From NCBI GenBank assembly GCA_025965155.1, contig JAOPXN010000100.1:1-36481 (forward strand): a stretch of 36,481 nt of DNA. The letters run 5' to 3'. Source of the DNA: Propionibacteriaceae bacterium (GTDB taxonomy: Bacteria > Actinomycetota > Actinomycetes > Propionibacteriales > Propionibacteriaceae). The notes beneath the pieces were generated by a model that worked only from the letters and a program-made list of their open reading frames with translations, was not told the DNA's origin and searched no databases. Position numbers and translations under genes: made by a program. Shown here piece by piece: positions 9,969 through 17,051 of this stretch; position 1 is the stretch's first letter; each line of letters opens with the position of its first letter.

Positions 9969-11411
9969 ATGGCGCAACAGCAGATCACCCGGGCCGACGT
10001 CGGTCTTCGATCCGAACGCGGTCCGGTCCTGCTGGCGATCATGCTCAGTATGGGACTGGTCGCGATCGACGCGACCATCCTGGCCACGGCCGTACCGTCG
10101 ATCGTGAACGACCTCGGCGGTTTCGCCCAGTTCCCGTGGCTGTTCTCCATCTACCTGCTGGCCCAAGCGGTGTCTGTGCCGATCTACGCCAAGTTCTCCG
10201 ACCAGGTCGGCCGGAAGCCCATCATGCTGATCGGGATCGCTGCGTTCGTCCTCGGCTCGGTGCTCTGCGGCGTGGCCTGGAGCATGCCTGCGCTGATCGT
10301 GGCGCGAGCGATCCAGGGCCTCGGCGCCGGAGCCGTGCAGCCGACCAGCATGACCATGATCGGCGACCTCTACTCGGTCGCGGAGCGGGCCAAGGTGCAG
10401 GGGTACGTGGCCAGCGTCTGGGCGATCTCGTCCGTCGTCGGCCCCACCCTCGGCGGCCTGTTCTCCGACTACCTCAGCTGGCGGTGGATCTTCTACGTCA
10501 ATATCCCGCTCGCGGCTATCGCGGCCTGGATGGTGATCCGGCGGTTCCACGAGGACGTCCACAAGACCCCGCACGCGATCGACTACCGCGGCGCCGTCCT
10601 GCTCACCCTGGGCAGCTCGCTGGTCATCCTCGGTCTGCTCGAGGGCGGCGTCATCTGGGACTGGGACTCGTTGCCCAGCGTCGGCGTGCTGGCCGGTGGC
10701 GGGGTGCTGCTCGTCCTTTTCGGCCTGGCGGAGCGCCGTGCGGTGGAGCCGATCCTGCCCGGCTGGGTTTTTCGGCGACGGATCCTCAACAGCACCAACC
10801 TGGTCAGCCTGACCGTTGGCGTGATGGTGATCGGCCTGACCTCGTACGTGCCGCTGTTCAGTCAGGGCGTGCTGGGCACCAGCGCCGTGGTTGCCGGATT
10901 CGCCCTGGCTGCGATGACCGTCGGCTGGCCGCTGTCCGCATCGCTGGCCGGCCGGATCTACCTGCGCCTCGGCTTTCGCACTACCGCCCTGCTCGGCGCC
11001 GCCGTCACCGTGGTCGGGGCCGGACTGCTGACTCTGCTGGGCCCCCAGAGCTCGGTCTGGCAGGTCGCGGCGACCTGTTTCGTGGTCGGGGTCGGACTCG
11101 GCCTGGTGGCCAGCCCGACCCTGGTCGCGGCCCAGGCCACTGTGGACTGGAAGAGCCGTGGCGTCGTCACCGGCACGAACATGTTCGCCCGGTCGATGGG
11201 CAGCGCGCTGGGCATCGCCATCTTCGGAGCGATCGCGAACGCCTCGCTCGGCCATAAGGTCAACACCCACGGCTCGAGCACCGCTGCGGCGGTGCCCGCG
11301 GCCACGCTGGACACCGCAATCGGCCACGTCTTCTGGGCCGCCGCCGTCACCGCCGTGGTGCTGTTGGCCGCAGTCGCCCTGATGCCCCGGAAGCAGCCCA
11401 AGCCCGGGTAG
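9969..11411 (+). CDS. DHA2-family drug:proton antiporter (MFS, EmrB/QacA type)
   Basis: A 480-residue inner-membrane exporter of the major facilitator superfamily, 14-helix DHA2 group, which expels hydrophobic drugs or metabolites using the proton gradient. Helix 1 carries the motif D1-like IDATILATAVPSI (residues 33-45), motif A is AKFSDQVGRKP (74-84), and motif C-like GPTLGGLFSDYLSWRWIF sits at the end of helix 5. Alternating hydrophobic stretches continue to residue 475. The ATG at 9969 is chosen because GAGG lies about 11 bases upstream and the protein then begins with a short cytoplasmic tail; the frame is open further upstream only through the tandem repeats. It has no regulator gene next door. 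The direct repeats in front of it are the obvious regulatory candidate. Confidence 0.93.
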   Translation: MAQQQITRADVGLRSERGPVLLAIMLSMGLVAIDATILATAVPSIVNDLGGFAQFPWLFSIYLLAQAVSVPIYAKFSDQVGRKPIMLIGIAAFVLGSVLCGVAWSMPALIVARAIQGLGAGAVQPTSMTMIGDLYSVAERAKVQGYVASVWAISSVVGPTLGGLFSDYLSWRWIFYVNIPLAAIAAWMVIRRFHEDVHKTPHAIDYRGAVLLTLGSSLVILGLLEGGVIWDWDSLPSVGVLAGGGVLLVLFGLAERRAVEPILPGWVFRRRILNSTNLVSLTVGVMVIGLTSYVPLFSQGVLGTSAVVAGFALAAMTVGWPLSASLAGRIYLRLGFRTTALLGAAVTVVGAGLLTLLGPQSSVWQVAATCFVVGVGLGLVASPTLVAAQATVDWKSRGVVTGTNMFARSMGSALGIAIFGAIANASLGHKVNTHGSSTAAAVPAATLDTAIGHVFWAAAVTAVVLLAAVALMPRKQPKPG

Positions 11412-11428
11412 TCACTCCGGCTCCCGAT

Positions 11429-11444
11429 AGGAACGCATGTTCGA
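11429..11444. promoter_or_regulatory. candidate LexA (SOS) box
   Basis: GGAACGCATGTTCGA contains the palindrome GAAC-N4-GTTC, the core of the Gram-positive/actinobacterial LexA operator; one outer base departs from CGAAC-N4-GTTCG. It lies just upstream of a TAGCAT -10 hexamer, so a bound LexA would overlap the -35 region. Confidence 0.5.
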
Positions 11445-11451
11445 TTTCGAG

Positions 11452-11457
11452 TAGCAT
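11452..11457 (+). promoter_or_regulatory. -10 element of a leaderless promoter
   Basis: TAGCAT, six bases before the GTG at 11464, fits the actinobacterial leaderless pattern TANNNT-N6-GTG. There is no Shine-Dalgarno sequence between it and the start. Confidence 0.55.
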
Positions 11458-11463
11458 CGCGGT

Positions 11464-11700
11464 GTGGTCCACCATCCGATCCCGCCCGAGGCGCAGCACG
11501 TCTGGGTGCACCAGCGCGGACAGTACGGCGCCCCCGCGCCCGGCGTGGTGGTGGGCTGGCAGCACACGCCCGAGCACCACGCCACTACCAGCGGCTGGCT
11601 TGCGCTGGTGGTCGCCGCTCCCTTCGACGATGCGTTGGCGGTGCAATGGGTCGAAGCGGAACGACTGACTTCGGTCCGCGACCCCACACCCCGGGCATGA
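11464..11700 (+). CDS. small protein, first of a tandem paralog pair
   Basis: A 78-residue cytoplasmic protein with no named domain that I can assign. It resembles short actinobacterial proteins of the plan HVWV...PGVVVGW...GWLALVV...VQWVEAERL, probably a small beta-barrel. The following gene has the same plan, and the two align over about 50 residues (HVW, GW, V.W and a basic C-terminal segment). The GTG start at 11464 is favoured by the leaderless promoter spacing. Its stop overlaps the next start by four bases (ATGA), implying coupled translation. A candidate LexA box in front suggests DNA-damage induction. Function unknown. Confidence 0.65.
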   Translation: MVHHPIPPEAQHVWVHQRGQYGAPAPGVVVGWQHTPEHHATTSGWLALVVAAPFDDALAVQWVEAERLTSVRDPTPRA

Positions 11701-11930
11701 GGCGACCCCACACTGGGGGCACCCGCACCGGCGGCCGGCCGCCCCGGATCCGACACGTCTGGGCCACCATGAGCGGCGGGTACGTCTACCCGGCGCTGCT
11801 GATGTCGTGGCGGCGCGGCGACAGCGGCTGGGAGGCGCAGGTGGCGATCGCGATGCGCGGCACCGTGCTGGTCCGGTGGCTCCCCGGATCCCAGGTCCGG
11901 CCGGTCACCGACGACGGCTGGGAACGCTAA
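11697..11930 (+). CDS. small protein, second of a tandem paralog pair
   Basis: A 77-residue protein following the same layout as its upstream neighbour: a basic Arg/Gly-rich N-terminus, then RHVWATMSGG, ALLMSWRR, GWEAQVAIAM and VLVRWLPGSQVRPV. The ATG at 11697 overlaps the previous stop codon (ATGA). The frame is open further upstream to 11646, but that part would lie inside the first gene. A C-terminal WLPxxxxRPV ending is common in small actinobacterial proteins of this kind. No membrane segment or catalytic motif is seen. The two could form a heterodimer. Function unknown. Confidence 0.65.
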   Translation: MRRPHTGGTRTGGRPPRIRHVWATMSGGYVYPALLMSWRRGDSGWEAQVAIAMRGTVLVRWLPGSQVRPVTDDGWER

Positions 11931-11954
11931 CCGACCAGCCGAGTGACTCCGGCA

Positions 11955-11960
11955 TACACT
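11955..11960 (+). promoter_or_regulatory. -10 element of a leaderless promoter
   Basis: TACACT followed by exactly six bases and the GTG at 11967; no Shine-Dalgarno sequence is present, so the lipoprotein mRNA probably starts at its initiation codon. Confidence 0.6.
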
Positions 11961-11966
11961 GCCCAG

Positions 11967-13307
11967 GTGGGGGGCCACCCAGCTCGTCGGGGCCCGGCCG
12001 GGCGCATCGTGGCCACGGTCGTCGCGCTGTGCTGCGCCCTGGTCGGGTGCACCTACTCCGACGATGAACCCGGCCTCTTCGGTCACCCGCCGCCCTCGTC
12101 GCCGCCGCCGATCCGACCCTCAACGCCGGTAGACCGGACACCGTCGCCACCCAACCCGGACCTTCCCGTGGTGGGACAGGCGGTCTGGACCTCAGGCGAC
12201 GGGTTGGCGATCCAGCTCCGGATCGCCGTGCATGCAGTTCGACGGATCGAGGGCGGCACGGTGCTGGACTGGTCGGTCACTCCGCTACGAGGCCCGAACC
12301 TCGGCGTCGGCGACGCAGTACCGCAGGGCCTGAACCTCGGCCTGTCCCGGTTCGGCGAGGGCACCACCAACGTCTTTCTGATCGATGCGTTCCGGCGGAA
12401 GGTATACCGGCCGCTCACCCATGCCCAACCGCGCGAGCTGCAGCACTGCCTGTGCTCCCCGATCTGGCTGGCTCAACGCAGCCTCCGCGTCGGGCAGACC
12501 ACCCTGCTGCAGGTCGCCTATCCCGAGATCCCCGAGGGTCTGCACACCGTCGACGTGGACATCGCGACCGTGCCGCTGTTCTGGCACGTTCCGGTAACCC
12601 CGATCGGGATGGTGCCGCAGGCCACCAGTCCCACGGAGCTGAGCCGTCCGGCCGAGCGATCTCCGGTGCTCGCCTCCACGGCTGTGTTCGGCTACCCGCG
12701 GCAGCGGCAGCAGCAGCAGTTCCTTATTCACATCGATGCGGTGCTGGCCAGCAGCACCTTCACCTCGTTGCAGTGGTCTCTGCAGTCGGTCACCAGGGGC
12801 GACGGGCTGGAGGCGGCCACACTGCCGCCGATCGCCGACGACGGTCTCGAGGAGACAAAAAGGTACAACGCGGTCGCCGCGACCGGGCCCCGGATCGTGC
12901 CGACAAATGCGCGGTCGGGCCCGTTGCGTACCCGTTTGATGACCACCCGGCTTCGGGACCTGGGCGGCCTGGAGTGCCTGTGCAGCGACCTCCGACTGTG
13001 GGCCACGGTGATGCGCTCACCTCGGCAGACGGTCAGCGTGGTAACCAACCTGCCGGCGCTGCCCAACGGCACAACGTCGGTCAGCGTGCTGCTACCCGGG
13101 CTCCCCACTCTGGCCCGGATCCCGGTGACCCCGGCCCCGGACGGTACCGCCTCGTCCGCGGGCCCGCTGGAACGCCAGAGCAAGGCCTGGACCTATACGG
13201 CCAGCGACCCGCCCGCCGGCTGGTCGCCGGACCAGTGGCCGACCCCGCTCCCGCGCAGCAGCCAGCTCAACAGTTACGTCGCAACGGTTGACGACCTGGT
13301 CGGCTGA
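11967..13307 (+). CDS. large secreted lipoprotein of unknown function
   Basis: A 446-residue predicted lipoprotein, anchored to the outer face of the membrane. The signal has basic residues (HPARRGPAGR), a hydrophobic core (IVATVVALCCA) and the lipobox LVGC with Cys28. A Pro/Ser-rich linker (about residues 38-66) leads into two apparently related halves: each carries beta-rich segments, a conserved ECLCSDL- or QHCLCSP-like Cys-X-Cys motif, and a VTPLR/VTPAP type strand ending. This suggests an internal duplication of a beta-sandwich domain with paired cysteines. No enzymatic motif is visible. It follows the small paralog pair by 36 bases but has its own leaderless promoter, and is convergent with the Ldh-family gene. 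Confidence 0.8.
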   Translation: MGGHPARRGPAGRIVATVVALCCALVGCTYSDDEPGLFGHPPPSSPPPIRPSTPVDRTPSPPNPDLPVVGQAVWTSGDGLAIQLRIAVHAVRRIEGGTVLDWSVTPLRGPNLGVGDAVPQGLNLGLSRFGEGTTNVFLIDAFRRKVYRPLTHAQPRELQHCLCSPIWLAQRSLRVGQTTLLQVAYPEIPEGLHTVDVDIATVPLFWHVPVTPIGMVPQATSPTELSRPAERSPVLASTAVFGYPRQRQQQQFLIHIDAVLASSTFTSLQWSLQSVTRGDGLEAATLPPIADDGLEETKRYNAVAATGPRIVPTNARSGPLRTRLMTTRLRDLGGLECLCSDLRLWATVMRSPRQTVSVVTNLPALPNGTTSVSVLLPGLPTLARIPVTPAPDGTASSAGPLERQSKAWTYTASDPPAGWSPDQWPTPLPRSSQLNSYVATVDDLVG

Positions 13308-13342
13308 CCGCGAGGTGGTGGCAGGCGGTCGGCAGGGCCGGG

Positions 13343-14329
13343 CTACCGGCTCCAGGGCACCTGGACACCGAACTCGTCGGCCACCGACTCCAGCTTCTCC
13401 TGGTGCGTCTCCCCCACCGGGATCCCGTCTCGGGTATAGCTGCGGAACCGCTCGGCCTCGATGCCACCCGGCAGGAAGGAACGTTGCCCCTCGACGAACG
13501 ACTCCAGACCCGAGACCGCCCGTACATAGCGGTCCATCTCCGCCTTGAACTGCTCCGGCGGCAGGAACAGGTCGATCCGGAACGCGATCACCATCGATCC
13601 CTGGTTGGCGCCCGGAAAGGTTCGCTCGGCCCGCTCCGGATCCAGCGGCACGCCGGCCAGGAAGCCACCCCAGGACTGGCAGACCGCGCCCATCCCGATG
13701 GCGCGGTGCACGATTCCGGGAGCCTGTGCCGCGATCGAGTCCCGGTGCGGCGCCCCGCTGTACAGGTCGTGCATGGCGCCGAAGTCCAGCACCAGCGGGT
13801 CCTCCTCGGCGGTGGGGGCGCTGAACGACATGGGTGAACCTCCGGCTGCGGCATAGACGGAGTCCTCCGGGGCCAGCGTCAGCTGGTGCCCCGAGGTCAC
13901 GAAGCACAGCAGGTCGTGCTCGAGCGTCATCCGGGAGTAGAGACCGGCCGCCCCGAAGTGCCCGTGGTTGCGGGTGACCAGGATGGCGATGCCGCTGGAC
14001 TGCACCTTCTCGATCAGCCGTTGGGTCCCCCCGTACGCCGGGAAGTAGCCCAGGCCACCGTCTCCGTCCATCAGCAGGCTGGAGCCCGTCTCCCGGACCA
14101 CACGCGGCTCAGCTGTCGGGTTCAGGACGCCGTCACGCAGCAGCCGGGCATAGGTCGCTAGCTGCTCGGTGCCGTGGCTGAACACGCCCCGGAGGTCGTT
14201 GCCGACCAGCAGTCCGGCGAGCTGCTGCGCGCGCGCCGACGGGAGCCCGGCCGCCTCGGCAAGGGTTGCCCCGAAAGACTCCAGCTGTTCCGCGGGCACT
14301 CTGACGAACGAGTCGGGTGGGATGTTCAA
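13343..14329 (-). CDS. Ldh family oxidoreductase (malate/L-lactate/ureidoglycolate type)
   Basis: A 328-residue NAD(P)-dependent dehydrogenase of the Ldh_2 family, which oxidises 2-hydroxy acids such as malate, lactate, sulfolactate or ureidoglycolate. Family marks are DLRGVFSHGTEQL (catalytic His region), the GGLGYFPAYGG turn, VTRNHGHFGAAGLYSRM and WGGFLAGVPLDPE. The start is placed at the TTG at 14329, because GAGGAG lies six bases upstream; a TTG further up at 14368 would put this Shine-Dalgarno inside the gene. The C-terminus ends close to that of the lipoprotein gene (convergent, 35 bases). Substrate is not predictable from context. Length is slightly short but includes the whole core. 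Confidence 0.88.
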   Translation of the reverse strand: MNIPPDSFVRVPAEQLESFGATLAEAAGLPSARAQQLAGLLVGNDLRGVFSHGTEQLATYARLLRDGVLNPTAEPRVVRETGSSLLMDGDGGLGYFPAYGGTQRLIEKVQSSGIAILVTRNHGHFGAAGLYSRMTLEHDLLCFVTSGHQLTLAPEDSVYAAAGGSPMSFSAPTAEEDPLVLDFGAMHDLYSGAPHRDSIAAQAPGIVHRAIGMGAVCQSWGGFLAGVPLDPERAERTFPGANQGSMVIAFRIDLFLPPEQFKAEMDRYVRAVSGLESFVEGQRSFLPGGIEAERFRSYTRDGIPVGETHQEKLESVADEFGVQVPWSR

Positions 14330-14389
14330 CTGTTCTCCTCGACTGCGACGGGTGAGCGACCCGGTCAACCTACCGGGTCGTTCGTCGGC

Positions 14390-14395
14390 CAGACT
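14390..14395 (+). promoter_or_regulatory. possible -10 of a leaderless promoter
   Basis: CAGACT, six bases before the ATG at 14402, resembles the other leaderless -10 elements in the window except that the first base is C. No Shine-Dalgarno sequence is present before this start. Confidence 0.35.
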
Positions 14396-14401
14396 TGCGC
14401 C

Positions 14402-14941
14402 ATGGTGTCGTTGCTGTCCCCGGAGCAGGCGACCAGGCTGGCGGCCTCCGGTCTCAGCTATGCCGAGGTCGGACAGACCCGGGGCGAGCTACCCGCGGGA
14501 TACCAGCTGGTACGCCGAGAGGCCGTGTTCGGCACCGGATCCGCCTGCTTCCACCGAGCGGTCGATGAGCTGCTGAGCTGGCAGCTCCAGCGCCGGGCCG
14601 GTGTCCGGGTCGTACCGTCGGCGCCACGAGTCGCCGACGGTGTGGTGGCGAATCTGCTGCTGGGCGTGCGGTCGTTGGCGCTCAAGGCTCCGGTCAAGGT
14701 GGTCTACGTCATCGACGAACCACGACGACGGGGCTTCGGCTACGGCACCTTGGCCGGGCATCCGGAAAGCGGCGAGGAGTCATTTATCGTCGAGCACCGG
14801 CCAGACGACACGGTGGCCATCGTGATCACCGCGTTCTCCCGCCCAGCGTCCCTGCTGGCCCGAGTCGGCGGTCCGCTGGCCTCGGCGGTGCAACGAGCGG
14901 TCACCTCGCGCTACCTCCGGGCCCTGTCCCCGCGCGAGTGA
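14402..14941 (+). CDS. DUF1990 family protein
   Basis: A 179-residue protein of the DUF1990 family, actinobacterial and plant proteins of uncertain function with a lipocalin/START-like fold suggested for relatives. Recognisable parts are LSYAEVGQTRGELPAGYQ at residues 19-36, the HRAVDELLSWQLQRRAGV segment, the RRGFGYGTLAGHPESGEE motif with its conserved GYGTLxGHPExGEE signature, and the C-terminal FSRPASLLARVGGPLA. The ATG at 14402 fits both the family N-terminus and a leaderless promoter; the longer open frame upstream overlaps the divergent Ldh gene. Convergent with the HAD phosphatase gene, 13 bases apart. Confidence 0.9.
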   Translation: MVSLLSPEQATRLAASGLSYAEVGQTRGELPAGYQLVRREAVFGTGSACFHRAVDELLSWQLQRRAGVRVVPSAPRVADGVVANLLLGVRSLALKAPVKVVYVIDEPRRRGFGYGTLAGHPESGEESFIVEHRPDDTVAIVITAFSRPASLLARVGGPLASAVQRAVTSRYLRALSPRE

Positions 14942-14954
14942 GACCAGTGCCGGC

Positions 14955-15794
14955 TCAGACGTAGTCGGCGCTGGTCTCGTCCTCTTCCCGCGGGGCCAGC
15001 TCGCCGACCACGCTGACCAGGTCGGCGACCGAGTCCACGATCCTGGTCGGCCGGTACGGGAAGGTGCCCACCTGTTCCTCCCTGGTCGATCCCGTCAGCA
15101 CCAGCACGGTCCGCAGGCCGGCCTCGATGCCGGCGATGACGTCGGTGTCCATCCGGTCCCCGACCATCACCGTGGACTCCGAGTGGGCCTCGATCCGGTT
15201 CAGTGCCGAGCGCATCATCAGCGGGTTCGGCTTCCCGATGTAGTACGGCTCCACTCCGGTGGCCCGGGTAATCAGCGCCGCCACCGAGCCGGTGGCCGGC
15301 AGCGGGCCATCCGGTGACGGTCCGGTCGCATCCGGGTTGGTGGCGATGAACCGGGCACCCCGCAACAACAGCCGAATGGCGGTGGTGATCGCCTCGAAGG
15401 AGTAGGTCCGGGTCTCGCCCAGCACCACGTAGTCGGGGTCCCGCTCGGTCAGCACGAACCCTGACTCATGCAGCGCGGAGGTCAGCCCGGCCTCGCCGAT
15501 CACGTACGCGGAGCCGCCGGCACTCTGGTCGGCAAGGAACTTCGCCGTCGCCAGGGCCGAGGTCCAGATCGAGTCCTCGCGCAGGTCGATCCCGCTCCCC
15601 CGCAGGCGTGCGCGCAGGTCGCGGGCGGTGTAGATGGAGTTGTTGGTCAGCACCAGATACCGCCGCCCGTAGCGCTCAAGAGCGGCGATGAAGTCCGACG
15701 CACCCGGGATGGCCCGCTGCTCGTGCACCAGCACGCCGTCCATATCGGTGAGCCAGCAGGAGACAGGCTTGCCCTCGTCCATGAGGTCAGGCAT
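14955..15794 (-). CDS. HAD-IIA family phosphatase (NagD-like)
   Basis: A 279-residue haloacid dehalogenase-type hydrolase with a class IIA cap, related to NagD and 4-nitrophenylphosphatases, which dephosphorylates small phosphometabolites. Motif I is DMDGVLV (nucleophile Asp17, Asp19), motif II is LTNNS, the motif III Lys is in IGKPNPLMM, and motif IV is VGDRMDTDV. The cap domain lies between motifs II and III. The ATG at 15794 has no clear Shine-Dalgarno sequence; an AATACT hexamer 14 bases upstream could be its -10, giving a very short leader. Transcribed divergently from the small lipoprotein, 70 bases away. Cytoplasmic. Confidence 0.93.
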   Translation of the reverse strand: MPDLMDEGKPVSCWLTDMDGVLVHEQRAIPGASDFIAALERYGRRYLVLTNNSIYTARDLRARLRGSGIDLREDSIWTSALATAKFLADQSAGGSAYVIGEAGLTSALHESGFVLTERDPDYVVLGETRTYSFEAITTAIRLLLRGARFIATNPDATGPSPDGPLPATGSVAALITRATGVEPYYIGKPNPLMMRSALNRIEAHSESTVMVGDRMDTDVIAGIEAGLRTVLVLTGSTREEQVGTFPYRPTRIVDSVADLVSVVGELAPREEDETSADYV

Positions 15795-15852
15795 ACCGGT
15801 TCGGCGGCAGTATTGCCAACACCAAGACCCTTACGCAGTTTCCTGGCGGACG

Positions 15853-15858
15853 TAGTCT
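15853..15858 (+). promoter_or_regulatory. -10 element of a leaderless promoter
   Basis: TAGTCT followed by six bases (GGAAGG) and the GTG at 15865. The intervening GGAAGG touches the start, too close to serve as a Shine-Dalgarno sequence, so leaderless initiation is likely. Confidence 0.55.
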
Positions 15859-15864
15859 GGAAGG

Positions 15865-16137
15865 GTGAAACGGACCGTTGCGATCTGCCTGGCCGTGCTG
15901 GCCGGAGCGTCGGCGACGGCCTGTTCCGGTGGCGCCGACCACCCGGCAGCGCCGGTTCCCAGCTCAACCTCTCCGGCCTCCGCCAGCCCGAAGCCGGTGG
16001 CGCCGACCGACGCCGACCGACCTGAAGTGAGCCCGAGCGATATCGAGAGCCAGAGCGGTGTCGGCGGGCTCGATGTTCGCTATCTCGACGACGACGACAC
16101 CGTCAAGACGCTGAAGGTCAAGGACTTCAAGCACTAG
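15865..16137 (+). CDS. small lipoprotein of unknown function
   Basis: A 90-residue predicted lipoprotein. It has a short signal (MKRTVAICLAVLAGASA) with lipobox ATAC and Cys20, a Pro/Ser/Ala-rich linker to about residue 50, and an acidic C-terminal part (DVRYLDDDDT, then alternating Lys: KTLKVKDFKH). The charged alternation at the end could bind cations or a partner. No homologous family comes to mind. It has its own leaderless promoter and precedes the copper genes by 185 bases. GGGAT and ATCCC arms at 16154-16169 form a weak hairpin behind it that may end its transcript. Confidence 0.75.
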   Translation: MKRTVAICLAVLAGASATACSGGADHPAAPVPSSTSPASASPKPVAPTDADRPEVSPSDIESQSGVGGLDVRYLDDDDTVKTLKVKDFKH

Positions 16138-16322
16138 CAGGCTTCGAGCACCAGGGATAGGTTCATCCCCGCTCCGGCCTTGGCCACGCCGCGGCAGTAA
16201 ACACGCCGTTTTGTGCCCGCGAGGCGCGCTCCGGCGCTAGTCTCGGCGCACACCGGGTCCGATTCCTGACGAGTCAGCGGCACCCGTCCGCACTGGCGCT
16301 CGCAGCAGAAGGACGCTCACCC

Positions 16323-17045
16323 ATGACACCGACTCAGGGCACCCACCGCGCGGTCCGCGGCGCTGCCACCATCGCCGCAGCCGCCGGTCTGGTCGCCTTG
16401 TCCGCCACCACCGCGGCCGCCCACGTCTCGGTCAGCCCGAACTCCTCCGCCGCGGGCGGGTTCAGCCTGCTCACCTTGTCGGTGTCGCACGGCTGCGACG
16501 GCTCGCCCACCACCAGGCTGGACATGAAGATCCCCGACGGTATCAACGCGGTCACCCCAACCGTCACCGACGGCTGGACCGTCACCAAGGTGATGAGCAC
16601 CTTGGACACGCCCATCACCGACTCGCACGGCAGCACCATCACCGAGCGGGTCTCGGAGGTGGTCTACACCGCCAAGACGCCGCTGCCCGACGGGTACCGC
16701 GCCGCGTTCGAGCTGTCGATGCAGCTACCCGACAAAGCGGGCGAGACTTTGGCCTTCCCGACCGTGCAGACCTGCGAGCGGGGCGAGGCCGCCTGGATCG
16801 AGATCCCCGACGAGGGCCAGACCGAGGACGACCTTGAGGCACCGGCACCCGCGTTCACGATCACCGCAGCAGCCGCCGGCGAACACGTCGCAGACGTAGA
16901 CACTCACCCAACAGCGGAACCTCGAACAGCCGCCGACGAGACCACGGCCTCGGCCGCGGGTGCAGTCGCCTGGGCCGCCCTGGCCCTCGGAGCGATCGGG
17001 GCCGTCCTCGGTGGGCTCGGCTTCGCGCGCTCCCGACGGAGCTGA
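16323..17045 (+). CDS. YcnI-like copper-binding protein (DUF1775)
   Basis: A 240-residue secreted, membrane-anchored protein of the YcnI family. After the signal peptide the predicted cleavage AAA|HVSV leaves His34 as the new N-terminal residue. In YcnI of Bacillus, the N-terminal His with a Glu and a Trp binds Cu(II) as a mono-histidine brace. A Trp lies in the equivalent EAAWIEI (Trp158), and Cys58 and Cys151 could form a disulfide. The C-terminus has one membrane helix (about 210-233) and a basic RSRRS anchor. AGAAGGA lies about 9 bases before the ATG. The CopC-CopD gene begins 6 bases after its stop, so the two form an operon for copper capture and import at the cell surface. Confidence 0.92.
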   Translation: MTPTQGTHRAVRGAATIAAAAGLVALSATTAAAHVSVSPNSSAAGGFSLLTLSVSHGCDGSPTTRLDMKIPDGINAVTPTVTDGWTVTKVMSTLDTPITDSHGSTITERVSEVVYTAKTPLPDGYRAAFELSMQLPDKAGETLAFPTVQTCERGEAAWIEIPDEGQTEDDLEAPAPAFTITAAAAGEHVADVDTHPTAEPRTAADETTASAAGAVAWAALALGAIGAVLGGLGFARSRRS

Positions 17046-17051
17046 GCGGCC

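Noticed and set aside
9792..11327. Long minus-strand open frame opposite the exporter (511 codons)
   Set aside because: Low-complexity Asp/His/Gln/Arg composition typical of an antisense shadow; the plus strand has clear MFS motifs.
16154..16169. GGGAT-ATCCC dyad as a copper-regulator operator
   Set aside because: Only 5-bp arms, far from the copper gene start; a weak terminator of the small lipoprotein is equally possible.
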